In this document: positions 44,244 through 55,348 of the stretch, piece by piece
Layout: the number at the start of each line of letters is the position of its first letter
Numbering within the stretch: position 1 is the stretch's first letter
DNA from: Isoetes taiwanensis
Lineage: Eukaryota > Streptophyta > Lycopodiopsida > Isoetales > Isoetaceae
DNA length: 64,000 nucleotides
Reading direction: 5' to 3'
Assembly: GCA_021234155.1 (NCBI GenBank)
Contig: JAJEKV010000060.1
Coordinates: 3,332,451 to 3,396,450 of the forward strand
The notes under the pieces: generated by a model
What the model was told of the DNA's origin: nothing
Databases searched by the model: none
What the model saw: the letters and a program-made list of their open reading frames with translations, nothing else
Position numbers and translations under genes: made by a program

Positions 44244-46850
44244 ATGGATCAATCAGTTTCTGATTTGGATGAGGAAAAGAGACTCAAAGTTTTCCGGGAA
44301 ATTCAAGCCGAGAGAAGAAGGCAATCAAGACAGCGAAAAAGAGAAAGGGAGAGAGAGAAAGAAAACTTGCACCCTGAAATTGAACGAGGCCTGAGTGCGA
44401 GAAGGCTTCAAGAATTGTCCAAAAAAATGGACGATTATTTCAACGAAATCACAAAGCCTTTGAAAGAAGGGGATAAAGCAATGGTGGTGCACAGATTTGT
44501 GAAGAGAGTGAAGGCGAAATTGCCACTGGAAGTGGATTTTGTTGATTATGAACAAAGCAAGATCATGAAGAATGTGATTAAAAATGTTCAGGAGACATTC
44601 AATGAACAAAAGAAATTAAGGAAGATGGATGTATTGCAAGCAAGAAAGTCTACTTTGCAAATGGTATCTTCATCAAAGAAAATCCATCAACCAATCTGCC
44701 GTCGCCGACGTCTCCTTCATATATCTAGAAAATCTGTTGTTCTTTGCAACGGAGGAAGAAGAATAATGGCGTAGACCAAGAATGTGGTCCGTGGTCAATG
44801 TTTTCAAGGAAAAAGAGGTGTGATGCATTGAGTGACGAGGTTAGAAATTGTGTTTACAAGTTCTGGACAGAAAACACACGAGTTTCACCATACAGGAAGC
44901 ATGTGAGAAAGTTTGTTACAGCAGATGGCGATAAAATTGATCATCCAATACAACTGCTTGAAATATCTCAGGTGATTTCCCTGCTTAGTATGTTTCTTCT
45001 GTTGCATATATCTGTTTCTATATAGATCTTCTTTGTTTGCAGTTGCAATTTTACATGAACTTCAAGAAGGAATTCAATGACATTAAGATTACCCAGCGCA
45101 CATTTGAATTGTTGAAGCCATCATTTGTGAGGCGCTTAAATGAAAGAGAAACTTGCTGCTGCCAATATCACATGCACTTTGAATATGTGATGCAAGCACT
45201 CAACAAAATCAGAACAGATCCAAATGGCGTGCATAAAGATTGCAAACCCATACTTGTCTTTGTTTGTGGTGATGGTAACTTTTGTGCAGCCAAGAACCAT
45301 GTTTATAAATCCACTAGTGATTTTTGGAGGCAAATGATCTGCCCTAAGGATGAAGATGAAGAGTGGCACAAACATAATTGTCTCTGCAGTGGCATGCAAG
45401 GATTGTGGATTGAAAAGGTACTCTTTTTTTAATGTTAAGATGTTTGAACATTCTATTTTGAGTTGTTAAGATGATTGATGCAACATCTTACAAACAAATT
45501 TACGTGGTGGTCTTACAAAAAAGGTTGCCAATATGTCCAAAGGAGAAGGAGGAGTCTGATTACAAAGTGGAGTGGAAACAGTTTGAAAAGGTAGTGTATT
45601 TGGCATTTGTGCTTAAATGATTTTTGTGCTTGTGATTGTTGTGCTTGTGCTGCAAACTTACAGCTGATCTTTGTTTTCAAAAAACAGCAAGAGGTTGGTT
45701 ACATGAAGGAGACCACCAAGAAAAAAAAAATGGCGGGAAAGAAACCAGCAAAAAGGTAACTAGACTTGCATACAAGAAAGAGAGCCTGCCCCAATTCCAA
45801 AGCAAAGATGCTTCAAGACACCGGGTACAATTCATCCCACACAATTATGTTGCAATTGGCAGGCAAAGCAATTGGGGAAGTGCTTGGATACTTTTCCGAA
45901 GGTGCGGTTGTCTCGGTTATTGATTTTGCTGAAAATTACAGTTTTAAAATTCAGAAAGAGGCACAATCTTGCCACTGGCACACAGATCAGGCATCAATTT
46001 TGGTTCATATCACATATAGACATGCAACCCGGGATGAGATAGAAGATATGGAAGCTAAGGAAGCAGAGAAAAGGGAACTAGAGAAGGAAAAGCAGCAAAG
46101 AAAGAGGAAGACAACTCGCCGGATCATCAAAAGATAATGAGAGGAGAATCATAAAGGAAGTACATTTTTATATTTCGGATGATAGAGATCATAGCGGTGA
46201 GTTTGTACACCATTGCTTGAAAGTTCATGCAGGGCTTTCGAGTACAAAATATTTTGTACAACAAACATATTTTTGGAGTGATGGTTGCACATCACAGTTC
46301 AAAGGAGCAAGACCTTTTGGTATTTAGGAAGGAACTATGTCAATAGTGAAGGAATTGAGTATGAATGGAATTTTTTGCCGCTCTCTCATGGGAAAGGAGA
46401 ACATGATGGACAAGGTGCAATCCTAAAAAGGATTTTGGCAAGAGAACAATTGAAGTATGATTCCTGGAAATTGGAGCGTGCCAAAGACGTTGTGGATTTC
46501 ATGAATTGGTATATGATGAACAACCCACCAGACCCAAATATAAGAAGGTAAATTCAATCAGTACCATTGCATTCTTCTTCATTTGAGGTGACATTTTTCT
46601 GTTCTATATTGCAGGTTTTTTTGGCATATTGAACCCGAAAATGTAGACAAATCTGAAAAGAGGGAATGGAGGTCACTTTGTGGGAGCTCTAAACTTCATT
46701 CCATCAGACCATGTGACAAAACAAATCCTGCAAAAGTTGCCCACAGGTGCCTCTCTTGTTTCTGTCCCTTTTGCTTTCATGGAAAATGGGATGATTGCAT
46801 GAACAAAGCTATTGTTTCTAACAAACCTATCAATGGAAGCTAACAAATTC
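44244..46850 (+). CDS. DDE transposase-like protein, multi-exon
   Basis: The start is ATG 44244. The N-terminus is charged and helical (DQSVSDLDEEKRLKVFREIQ). Next comes a conserved block FWTENTRVSPYRKHVRKF. A 71-bp intron (44972-45042, GTGATT...TTTGCAG) leads into FELLKPSFVRRL and CCCQYHMHFEYV. Further introns start at 45418, about 45590 and 46550. The core reads VVSVIDFAENYSF (first Asp), QSCHWHTDQASI, FWSDGCTSQFKG (second Asp) and SHGKGEHDGQGAILKR (likely third acidic site). The C-terminus is Cys-rich (CLSCFCPFCFHGKWDDCMN). This matches a widespread family of eukaryotic transposon proteins with the SDG-x-xQFK and HGKG-x-x-DG motifs. Small frameshifts occur near 44690, 45760 and 46310, so it is nearly intact at best. 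Confidence 0.65.
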
Positions 46851-47310
46851 TTTGTTGCACGAATACAATCATCCTTGATCAATGTACTTCAAGATGGTGC
46901 TTTGAGGATCATGGCGTGCTAATTGTTGATGAGTTTATGCTTAGCTAATGAATCCCTTCAGTTTGGTCCTTGGAAACAAATGGTGGAAACTTTCTGCAAG
47001 TGTTCAATTGGGGACTGCTCAAGACAATGCACAAAGTAAATACTCTTAAACCTTTTTACATGCATATGTTCAAAGATTGGCTTCATATACAGGTTTGTTT
47101 GTTTAACCAATTAGGATTTGGACTTCATCTTTGGATGCGAGAGACAAGCATAGGAGAAACCATTACATTCAAATATAAACTGGGACAACAATTTTGCAAG
47201 TAGTGGGAGAAGTAAATATTATATTCATTAGATACAAAATTGTTACAATATATGTACAAAACTGCACAACTTTCGGTTGGTGTCTTTATTCTGATTACAT
47301 TGAGGCTAAG
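46851..47310. other. Transposon spacer between opposed genes
   Basis: This lies between the 3' ends of the transposase gene and the minus-strand gene. Short plus-strand frames occur (for example near 46970) but no recognised domain. Confidence 0.4.
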
Positions 47311-47314
47311 TTAC

Positions 47315-50103
47315 ATAAATATTGAAAAGAGTCTATAGACTCTTATTCTCCTTCTGTGAGAATTTCATTCTTTGCATCACTTGAAGTGCCGGTATCGACA
47401 ATAAGAGTAGTATCTTGTGTTTTATCTTCTCTTGCGGGCTCTTCAGTTCATTGACAAAAGAGATTATGCCAAGGATTGTTATTATTATCTTCATGTACTT
47501 TATCTCCCTTTTGCATCGGTATGTTTATACTTATATCATCTATCAAGCCTTGTAGCTTAGACATCTCACGGCTACCAACTTGTATACTGTTTCTATTTTC
47601 TCCAAAACATGCTCCTTGTCAACTGTTGCTTATCCGTTTCTATGTTGCTATCATTTTTTATAACAGTTACCCAATTGCTTCCTCGGGCCAAGCAACTTCT
47701 AACCTATCAAACCAAGTAATTCAAATCAAACAACATACAAAAAATGCAACTAAATGAATTGAAAGCAATGACATTACTACAATCACTTCAATAGCATAAC
47801 AACACAACTAAATGAAATTAAACAACATACCTTAACAATTTCCTTCATTAACTGAATGCTTTTGAGAATAGCCACTTTCCACCTCGCTAGTTCACTTAGA
47901 TGGTCAGCCAGAAGCCTAAGTATGTCGATGTCCTCTTCTTGAACTTTATCTTCAACATACTGCTCGTGCAACCACTTTTGAGGATTCTTGGCATTGAGCC
48001 AAGTTTGCAGAAATGCAGCTAAGAAATTGAAACCTTTGTCATTGATGTCATTATCAAATTTTTCAATTATGAAGCAAGTGTCTTGTGGGGACAAGAAAGT
48101 CTTGTACAATGAGTCATCAACTAGCACTACCTCCCCTACATCCTCAAAAGCCTCATACACTTTTACAATTGGCTTCATAAGCACTGGCTTGTTCGGATTC
48201 CCTGGAAAACTGAAAGGCATCACCTCGCACTCTTTCTGACCCCAAATGAACTTGAACCTTCCTATAAAGGAAGGTGGCACTATCACATTTAGGATTTCTA
48301 TGATGTTGTGCTTCATCATAGAAGACCATATGGCTACCTCAAATCTGGCAAAGCACCCTTCTAAAAACTTTATCAGCCCTGGTCTGCACAACTCCACTTT
48401 CCCCCGCATAATTCTTCTTCTTCACTCTGTTGGAATTTTAATTACGGTTCTTTTTGGAATGTGCTCACGGAACTCCATTTAAGTCTAGGATGACAAGTTT
48501 TTCTTTTCTAAGAGGTCTGCAACATTCATAAAACAAAAAACTCAAACATCAACAATTCTGACATCAAATAAACAGTCTTAACAAAACAAATTAGTTCACA
48601 ACTTCAAATTGCTGTCTTTCAACAAATTAACACAAGTGTCATTTCAAAGTTTTCAAAGTTTTCAGAGTTATCAAAGAACTTTCAAGTGTTATTTCAAAGT
48701 TTTCAGGAACTCAGACAATGAACCTGGACACTGACCAGTTAACATTTTGTAAATAACATTCTGAGGATCACCTTTTGGAGGTTGTGTTGGCATCTTCTTA
48801 GGGGGCCTACCCTTCTTCTTCTTATCCACTGCAGGTGCTTGTACTTGTTCTTCTTCTTCTTCTACATTCTTCCCTTTATCAGCAGCCTTTGTTGCAATGT
48901 GATCAGCACCACCAGCTTCTTTGTCCAGATCTAGAACTTCATCAACCCTGGAGCTTTCTCCTGCAGTTCTACTTCTCAACCTCGACTTTATGGTGCTCAC
49001 AACTGCAGAAGTAGTCTGTTCAGGCTCTTCTTCTTCATCGTCTTTGTCAACCACTAGTGCACGTGTCACTCTCTTTTTGGGCTTTTTCTTACCAATCTGA
49101 ATCAGTAAGGAAACTAGTTAGAATAGACATGAAATAAAGTTTACAAAACAAACACATAAAAACACCAAATGGTTACCTTTCTTAATGCTTCAACTGCTGT
49201 TGTAACAGGACTTGGTGATGCCACAGCTTTTGTAACAGGTTTTGGTGATGCCACAGCTGCTAGAGTATAATCAGGAACTAATGGAGACTCAGCAACAAAT
49301 ATTGGTGAAGAAGTTGACTGTTTGTAGGGTGAAGCAAAAGCACTACTAGTGCCTGCTCCAAACCCATGGCGATGGCTACCTCAGCTCCATCTTCACTCCA
49401 ACTTCTAAACCAAGTTCCACAAACAAATCCCTGGGAACTTCCTTTAAGCACCTGAAGCATGCCTTCTTTTCATACAGAAGCATGCAACATGCCAAGTGAT
49501 AGGCATGTTCACATGGCAACTTCATACTCAAAGTATATTGTGGATTGAATACCAATCCACATGCAGCACATGAGTTCTCCATAAAACCTGGCAATCTGCT
49601 CTTCATAGTCATGATAGAGATTCGTGAAGTGTCCTGGTGCATCAACTGCCTAGCAGCTTCTAAACAGACCCTGCTTTCTTGAAGTCTGAATTCTAAAGAG
49701 GCTTTTAGCCTTTGCTTCTTCTCCCTTTCGCCTCTTTGCTTCAACACTTACCTTTGGAAGGCAAGCTTCGGTTTGGAGCAGAATAAAGCTCTCCACTTAT
49801 TTTATGCTTCAAATCTGCAATAACTGGTCAAATCTTCATCGTTTTATCCGCTTTGTCATTCAAAGCAGATAACTCATTCTGTAGTCTACTCACCTCCTTC
49901 TTTGCTATATCAATCATTACTTGCTCCCGTGCTAGGGAGTTGTTGTCAACCTCAATCTTACTAATAATCTTAGCCAAATCTGTTTGACAGTTATCTAACT
50001 CTGTTTCCAACTTCTTTACTTCCTCATCAATCAAAGAAATATTGAAACTACAATTGCAAACAGAAAATTCATTTGGCTGACCTGATTTCGCTTTTAATTC
50101 CAT
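47315..50103 (-). CDS. Minus-strand transposon gene: coiled coil, RING-like, AT-hook, FCP1/NIF-type phosphatase-like
   Basis: Separate exons, read on the minus strand. From 50103: a coiled-coil exon (EEVKKLETELDNCQTDLAKI). Then 49747-49376: a RING-like finger (CAACG...PCEHAYHLACC...CFRC). Then 49069-48689: acidic and Lys-rich sequence with an AT-hook-like KKGRPPKK. Then 48540-47783: LVILDLNGV, RPGLIKFLEGCFARFEVAIWSS, KPIVKVYEAF and VLVDDSLYK, in the order of FCP1/NIF HAD phosphatases (plant DLNG subtype). A last exon lies at about 47610-47315. Splice sites such as GTATGT after MKEIVK are visible. Whether all exons form one mRNA is unproven. A shift occurs near 48480. It may be a captured host gene or an accessory protein of the transposon. 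Confidence 0.55.
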
Positions 50104-50840
50104 CTGAGGTGTTCTTCTCGCTCAAGGTCGAGGTGTGCTTTGGCTTTGAAGGATGTACGGTTTTCATTTTTTTTTAACATCTTCTTTCTTTACATCCATA
50201 TCATCCCTTGGTTTTTCTCGACCAAACAAGAAACGCGTGACTTGTATGCATCCCAATTTATCTTATGACCCTCATGATCTTGCTGCGCACGCGACCACAA
50301 TGCTCCCAAGCAAATGCCAAAGCAACGAGTTTCCTCAATTCGTTGTTTGGTAATCCTGCTTCAGGATACAGGAACTCGACCAAGTCCTCCTATTGTTGGT
50401 TCAGATGAGTGCGGACGAAATAAATTTTTTTTTTGCCTTTTTCTTTAAAGGATTGAATGGTTACGTCCCATACACTGTTCCAATCTTCTTGATCCACAAG
50501 ATCCCCGCAGCCACTTCGGGCCTGGCTGAGGAATAATCCCTTCTCCGCCATCGCAAAAGCAGTGAATTAACCAAAGAGCAAGGTATGAAGCAAGTTTTAG
50601 GAAGGAAAAAATCTCGGAAGGCGAGAGGGTACAATTCGAACTGTAAAATAGGGTATAATGTGCGTACAGCAGATCAATTATCGATTTCGGCGCGAATGAT
50701 TACGGGTCCGGCGGCCCGCATCATTGTTTCTGCGTAAAAGGCGGGAAACGAGAAGGTGCGAAGAATAGCTGCTTCGCGTGCTTAATCTGCTTCCGCTTGT
50801 CGCGCTTTTTTGTACCCCAATATCTAACTTAGACCCCATT

Positions 50841-52948
50841 AATGATTGCCACGTGGGCAGTACAGATCGTATGTGTTGCAGAATGTTAAATAGTGGACAA
50901 AATGCAGACCAGAAAATGCCCAAAAACAGAGCAGCAACCGCAGGCGACATTCTCAAAAATAATTTCTGATATGTATCATAAACTGATTGGCTCTTAGGGC
51001 TGAAAAGAGCCTAACCGTACTTTAAGTTGCCAAAGTAGCAGATATCTCATCTTATCATGCTTAAAACCAAGAACAAACATTCCGTCCTTAAATTTGTTGT
51101 CCTTTTAATGCATTTCATTGTAGTTACCATATCGTGCATTCCTTTATATGGGTACAAAAACAAAAGCATACAAAGCAAGCTTCCCATATCTAGGTTCTTG
51201 AATTTAAGGTGTCAAGACGTAAGCTAAGATGTGAAAGATAAACTCAGATGTAATGGTGGTTACCGTTGACAACAATCATTTATTTTCTATCAATCTTATT
51301 CTTTTGCCAAGTCCTCGCCATTATGTTGCTGGGCATAACTTGTTCCATCTTTTTCTATTTTGTAGAGCATGTCATGAAGAGATAAAAGATCTGAACAAAC
51401 TTTCAGAAATACTTATACAGCTTAATGGCAGATATGCTGCTAAAGGGTTGTGTATAGGACTTGGAATATCATGATTGCAACATTTTTACATGAGAAGCCA
51501 TATTTTTCACCATTTATACTCAGATTTTCTCTAGTACCAGACAGCAGATGTTCAAGTAAAGCATTTCCTGTGGAATTACATTTTGCACCATTGAAGTCTA
51601 GTAAACAAATTGAGAAGCAAGATCTATTCACCTGGAAAAAAAATGGCCAACTAACCTTCCTATTTCTGCAACTATGTTGGCCACACGTCCACCCTTGCCC
51701 GTATATAATTGAAGTCCATATGCAAACATATGGACTTTATGAAAGCCTTAATAGCAATGCTCAATATGTTTGGGCAATGCTTGAGCATGTTCAACCTGCA
51801 AGGATAACAAAAATTCCAGCTAAGATTCTCTGAAGTTAACTAAATAGATCTGCAGAAAGAAGTTGTAGATAATACAAAAAATAAGAAGTCAATGAAAGCA
51901 GGCTATGAATCAAATGTTCCTGGAGGATAGCGAGTAGCTTGTGGAAAAAATGCCAGCTACCTAAACGAAAATTAGCCCTCTCATTTGAACAACTAAAGAA
52001 GCTCAACTTCCTTATGCTAAGGTAGCTCCTCAGTGTTGAACTTATTCCATGCTTTGGGCACAATAACCACCACAATATTGTTCCAATAGAGTTCTGGGAT
52101 ATTAAACCACGTAGATCTAGTAAAGAGAATTGATCACCCACAAAAGAAGGCAAGAGTGCCAGAACTCAGCTTCACCTGAAGAATAGAATGCGTAGAGCGG
52201 GACCCTAGCCTCCATACTCCACTGTTGTTCCAGACCTTGCGCCTGCTCTGCCATAGCCACCTTAGATCCTAAAAGTGCAGCAAAATCCGAGCTACTATTG
52301 TCAAAGAACATGAAACAGAGTAGGGTGAAATATAAGGTGTTGGCTTACCTGAAAGATTGCAGCAAGAGTCGAAGCCAAAAAATAAAGCCAACGCAACCCT
52401 AAATCGAGGGATCAACAGAGCAACAGAACAAAAAAGTGAAGTTGGCTTTTCCCTGGGACAAATTCAAATCCATTCAAACAACCAGCGGCATGGTGAAGAG
52501 ACAAAAAAAAACCTTTCGGCACTGAAGAACGAAATATAGAGTCGGTCTTTTGCTTCGGCATCCATTCAAACCCGTGCTTTTGGCTTTGAACGGCACCCTA
52601 GATGGCAAGCTCTATGGCAACTCCAAGAGGAGGATTGAGAACAGAGGATGACCATGCCGGCCATTAATCCAGGGCAAGCCAGTGTCTCCATAGTGATGGG
52701 ATAGGAAAGGAAAGGATTGAAAGAGCCCAGAAAGGAAATTAGCTCCAGAGATGGGCCGCAAGCAGAGGACGGCGATCCTGCCATTGGCCATCGTCCAACA
52801 TGCTGGGCGGATCCCCTCTGATCCCGCTGGCCTCGATTGGTAGCATCCATTCTTCTACGGCCGTCGGATTTAGTTCTTTAAAACCAATCAATTCCTCGCC
52901 CTCCGATTTAGGGCTTGATACAACACATCAAAACATTATAATATAGGA
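50841..52948 (-). other. Helitron 2, 5' part, unidentified
   Basis: Minus-strand gene-like scraps near 52117-52311 (MFFDNSSSDFAALLGSK...) and a GC-richer patch at 52566-52850 could be captured exons. Nothing is recognised with certainty. The 5' terminus is at 52948. Confidence 0.35.
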
Positions 52949-53152
52949 TGCTAGTTCTGACGTGTTATCGCTTCCGCTGTTATAGGAGCCCATAGGGGAA
53001 GGGCGCGCAAGACACCTTCGTGTTCCCTCCCCGCACTAGGGATCACCTCAGAGTGCGGGGTAGACGAAGGGCCCGTGCGGTTGTTGAGCCGGACGAGGGA
53101 TTTCCTGCCGAGTGTACGGCTGGGCGTCGTATGTTTAGCAGGGAGCGTCACA
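52949..53152 (+). repeat. Element B 5' LTR, second part (U5 side)
   Basis: This is the continuation of the LTR after Helitron 2. It ends GGGAGCGTCACA, inverted to the TGTGACG start. Confidence 0.92.
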
Positions 53153-53153
53153 A

Positions 53154-53165
53154 TGGTATCAGAGC
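53154..53165 (+). promoter_or_regulatory. Element B primer-binding site (initiator tRNA-Met)
   Basis: TGGTATCAGAGC lies one base after the LTR, as in element C. It is complementary to the 3' end of initiator Met tRNA. Confidence 0.95.
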
Positions 53166-53168
53166 GAT

Positions 53169-53188
53169 GTTCTTGGTTGACCAAGAAC
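53169..53188 (+). promoter_or_regulatory. Leader hairpin after the primer-binding site
   Basis: A perfect inverted repeat GTTCTTGGT-TG-ACCAAGAAC lies 3 bp after the primer-binding site and is conserved in element C. It is a possible RNA dimerisation or packaging signal by position. Confidence 0.6.
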
Positions 53189-53721
53189 TAGCACTGACCA
53201 TAACCATGAAAGTAGTCTAACAGGCCTATAGGGGTGTGAAATAAACATTTCCACCATTGAACCGCGAAAATGGGGGAAAAATTTTTCTCCTAGGTAGTGG
53301 GTCAGGATTTAGGTTAAGTGTTAGACGAAGGAATGAGTGAGTTAAATTCATCTTCTAGTAAATTTGGAGTGAAGATTATGCATCTGCATCAAATTTCACC
53401 TAAAATGGGTCGAAGAATCATACCAATCGGAGACCCAGGTGAAAAATGGCGCAAATCCATAATTAGCACCTCAAACCATTAGAAAAATTCGAAAATTTAA
53501 GGTATAATATCAATTAATATAGGTTTAATATATACATTAATAATTAAATAATTACTAAAGATGGTGTAATTAATAAGGGGGGCTAATAAATAGGGGTAAT
53601 TATGTGGGAGAATATTCCTAGGGACCCTCCTTTTTAAATATCTGACACCTCATTCTCTCTCTCCAACCCTTCACCTCTCTCTTGCTCAGCCTTTCGTCAC
53701 CCATTTTCTGAACCACAAGAC
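53189..53721. other. Element B leader
   Basis: This is an untranslated leader of about 530 bp, AT-rich in its second half. No feature is seen before the H3-like ATG. Confidence 0.5.
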
Positions 53722-54832
53722 ATGGCACGCACCAAGCAAACCTACAGGAAGCCTGGCCCTAGGCCCACCCTCTCCATGGCGCAGGCAGCAGGGCGGCACG
53801 TCAAGAAGGTCCCCGAACACCTTCGGCCGAAGCCAGGCGACGAGGAGTCCCCCAGCAGCAGCAGCAGCGACCAAAGCTTCCATGATGTCGAGGAGAGCCC
53901 CAGCAGCAGTTCGTCATCAGGAGGCACGCAGAGAACAGACGAGTCCCGCCACTTCGGGGCCTCGGACACCGAGGTGGAAGAGCAGGTCGAAGAACAGGTG
54001 GAGGAGCAAAGACCAAAGACTGCATCGAAGAAGCGGGCCCTTCAGTGCCCAAGAAGAAGGGTAAGGAAAAGGTCGCGGAATGGCCGGAGGAGAGGGCTGC
54101 CAGGAAGAAGCGGGAGCGGGAGAGGGAGCAGAGGGAGCGGGAAAGGCGGACGAAGAGGAAGAACGACGAGCCTCGCAGGACCGTCGTCATAGAAGAGCCT
54201 CCCCAGCGCCAACATGAGGAGGTGGAGGAAGAAGAAGAGGAAGGGGACACTGAAGCCGTCGGAGAAGCTTCAAACCCGGCGCAGGCCACCCTACCCGGTA
54301 TGAGCCACCAAAGGTGGTGAAGAAGCAGAAGGTAGGGGAGCGGGCATTCGCGCTCCAACAGGATCGCGAATTTAAGCGCAAGATGGCGGCATACAAGGAG
54401 TACCTCCGTCGCTGGACGAGGTACAATGATTGGTACTGCCGCCAGGAGGTGCAGCGGGTTGTGGAGGGCGGCAGGCCGAAGAAAAATCAGCCCAAGCCAC
54501 CCCCACCTAGACCGGAAAAACCCAAGAGGGTTCACCACGGGCCGAATAGCACGTACGCCCGGGTGTTTAGGGAGATAAGGCACTTTCAAATGTGCACAAA
54601 TCTCCTGATAAGGAAGGCGCCTTTCGAGCATCTCCTTAGGGAAGTAATGCAGGAGTTCCGGACCGATTATAGGGTTACCCCTCTAATGACCCGGGCCCTG
54701 CAAGAGGCCGCCGAAGCAGAGCTGGTGCAGCTCTTCGAGGAAGGGAACCTCTGCGCAATCCATGCTAAGCGAGTCACCCTCATGCCGAAGGACATTCACT
54801 TAGCACGGAGGATCCGCAGGGAGAGGCCCTAG
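53722..54832 (+). CDS. Histone H3-like protein with long N-terminal tail, encoded by the retrotransposon
   Basis: The ATG at 53722 opens [12 protein letters not shown]: residues 1-9 match the H3 tail (ARTKQTARK) with Lys4 and Lys9 positions kept and Ala7 changed to Tyr. About 260 residues of Ser-, Glu- and Lys/Arg-rich tail follow, including a poly-Ser run, [12 protein letters not shown] repeats and a long KREREREQ-type charged helix. The last ~95 residues (54547-54829) are an H3 histone fold: [24 protein letters not shown], then [17 protein letters not shown] and LARRIR before the stop. Spacing through loop 1 equals canonical H3, not CENH3. Two one-base breaks (near 54035 and 54295, at CAG and CCGG sites) split the frame. 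With them resolved the protein is about 370 residues; canonical H3 is 135. It is the first ORF after the primer-binding site, in sense with gag-pol. Confidence 0.85.
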
Positions 54833-55068
54833 GCCTCAAATTTTGTAAATTTTGTTAGAAAAGTTAAAATTTCATGTAACTGTGTTTCTTATTAATATAA
54901 AAGTTATTTTCCCCTGTAATTAGAAAAATGTTGGATGCTTGAAATTTAGGAAATAGAACCCAATTGTGGTAGAATTCTTCATAGTATGCTTAGGAATACC
55001 CTAGAAATCATAACTACAACGAAAATTTGGCAAAAAAAAATCATCAAAAAAGCTGAAAATTGGGCCAA
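54833..55068. other. Spacer after the H3-like gene
   Basis: AT-rich, 3'-UTR-like sequence with several near-polyadenylation hexamers (for example TTAATATAAAAG near 54892). No gene is seen. Confidence 0.4.
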
Positions 55069-55348
55069 CCGGGTGAGACCAAGGCCAATGGCCTCAAGGT
55101 CCATGACGCTGGCGTTCATGGATTCACCCGGACCGCCCCCCAAGAACATGCTTTTTGGTGTCAGTTTTGCTCAAAATAAGTTGCTAGTTAGGTTAGAATC
55201 GGACCAATTAGCCATGTTAGCATCTTCAAACTCCCAAAATTGACCAAAAATGGCTCCAAAATAGGCCAACCGGGTGAGAGGCCCAAACGCTGTCGTCAGC
55301 GTCATGACGACGCGGAGGCCATCCGCGCGGATTCACCCGGGTCAGCCC
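55069..55348 (+). repeat. Element B pair of GC-rich inverted-repeat blocks
   Basis: Two related blocks (about 55069-55148 and 55263-55348) each run from CCAACCGGGTGAGA to GGATTCACCCGG, so their ends are complementary. Inner complementary pairs are also present (ATGACGC...GCGTTCAT in the first; GACGCTGACGACAGCG-like pairs in the second). Element C has the equivalent pair at 11946-12237. The block spacing is about 194 bp here and about 204 bp there. Confidence 0.7.

Larger units (their letters stand above)
43917..50836 (+). mobile_element. 6.9-kb TIR DNA transposon, unclassified, with two opposed genes
   Basis: The ends start GGGTCTAAGTTAGATATTGG and stay identical for about 29 bp in inverted orientation, then diverge. 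The 4-bp duplication CATT flanks both ends (43913-43916 and 50837-50840). Inside, the plus strand encodes a multi-exon DDE transposase-like protein. The minus strand encodes exons with a coiled coil, RING-like, AT-hook and FCP1-like domains. It lies within Helitron 2. I cannot place it in a named superfamily; a 4-bp TSD is uncommon. Confidence 0.8.
43208..52948 (-). mobile_element. Helitron 2, non-autonomous, 9.7 kb, inserted in the element B LTR
   Basis: On the minus strand the 5' end is TCCTATATTATAATG (from 52948). The 3' end is the hairpin CCCAGC-AA-CGCTGGG, then CACCATTACTAG, ending at 43208. Host A and T flank it and there is no TSD. The 3' end is nearly the same as in Helitron 1, so both belong to one family. 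Leaving it out restores the LTR exactly. No Rep/helicase is present. Most of its length is a DNA transposon (43917-50836). Confidence 0.88.

Noticed and set aside
53742-54631. Long minus-strand open frame of 276 codons opposite the H3-like gene
   Set aside because: It is a shadow of the charged, GC-rich tail; the plus strand has the recognisable protein.
53722-54832. Centromeric H3 (CENH3) as the captured histone
   Set aside because: Loop 1 has canonical H3 length and the C-terminal helix region follows canonical H3 (AKRVT-MPKDI) rather than CENH3.
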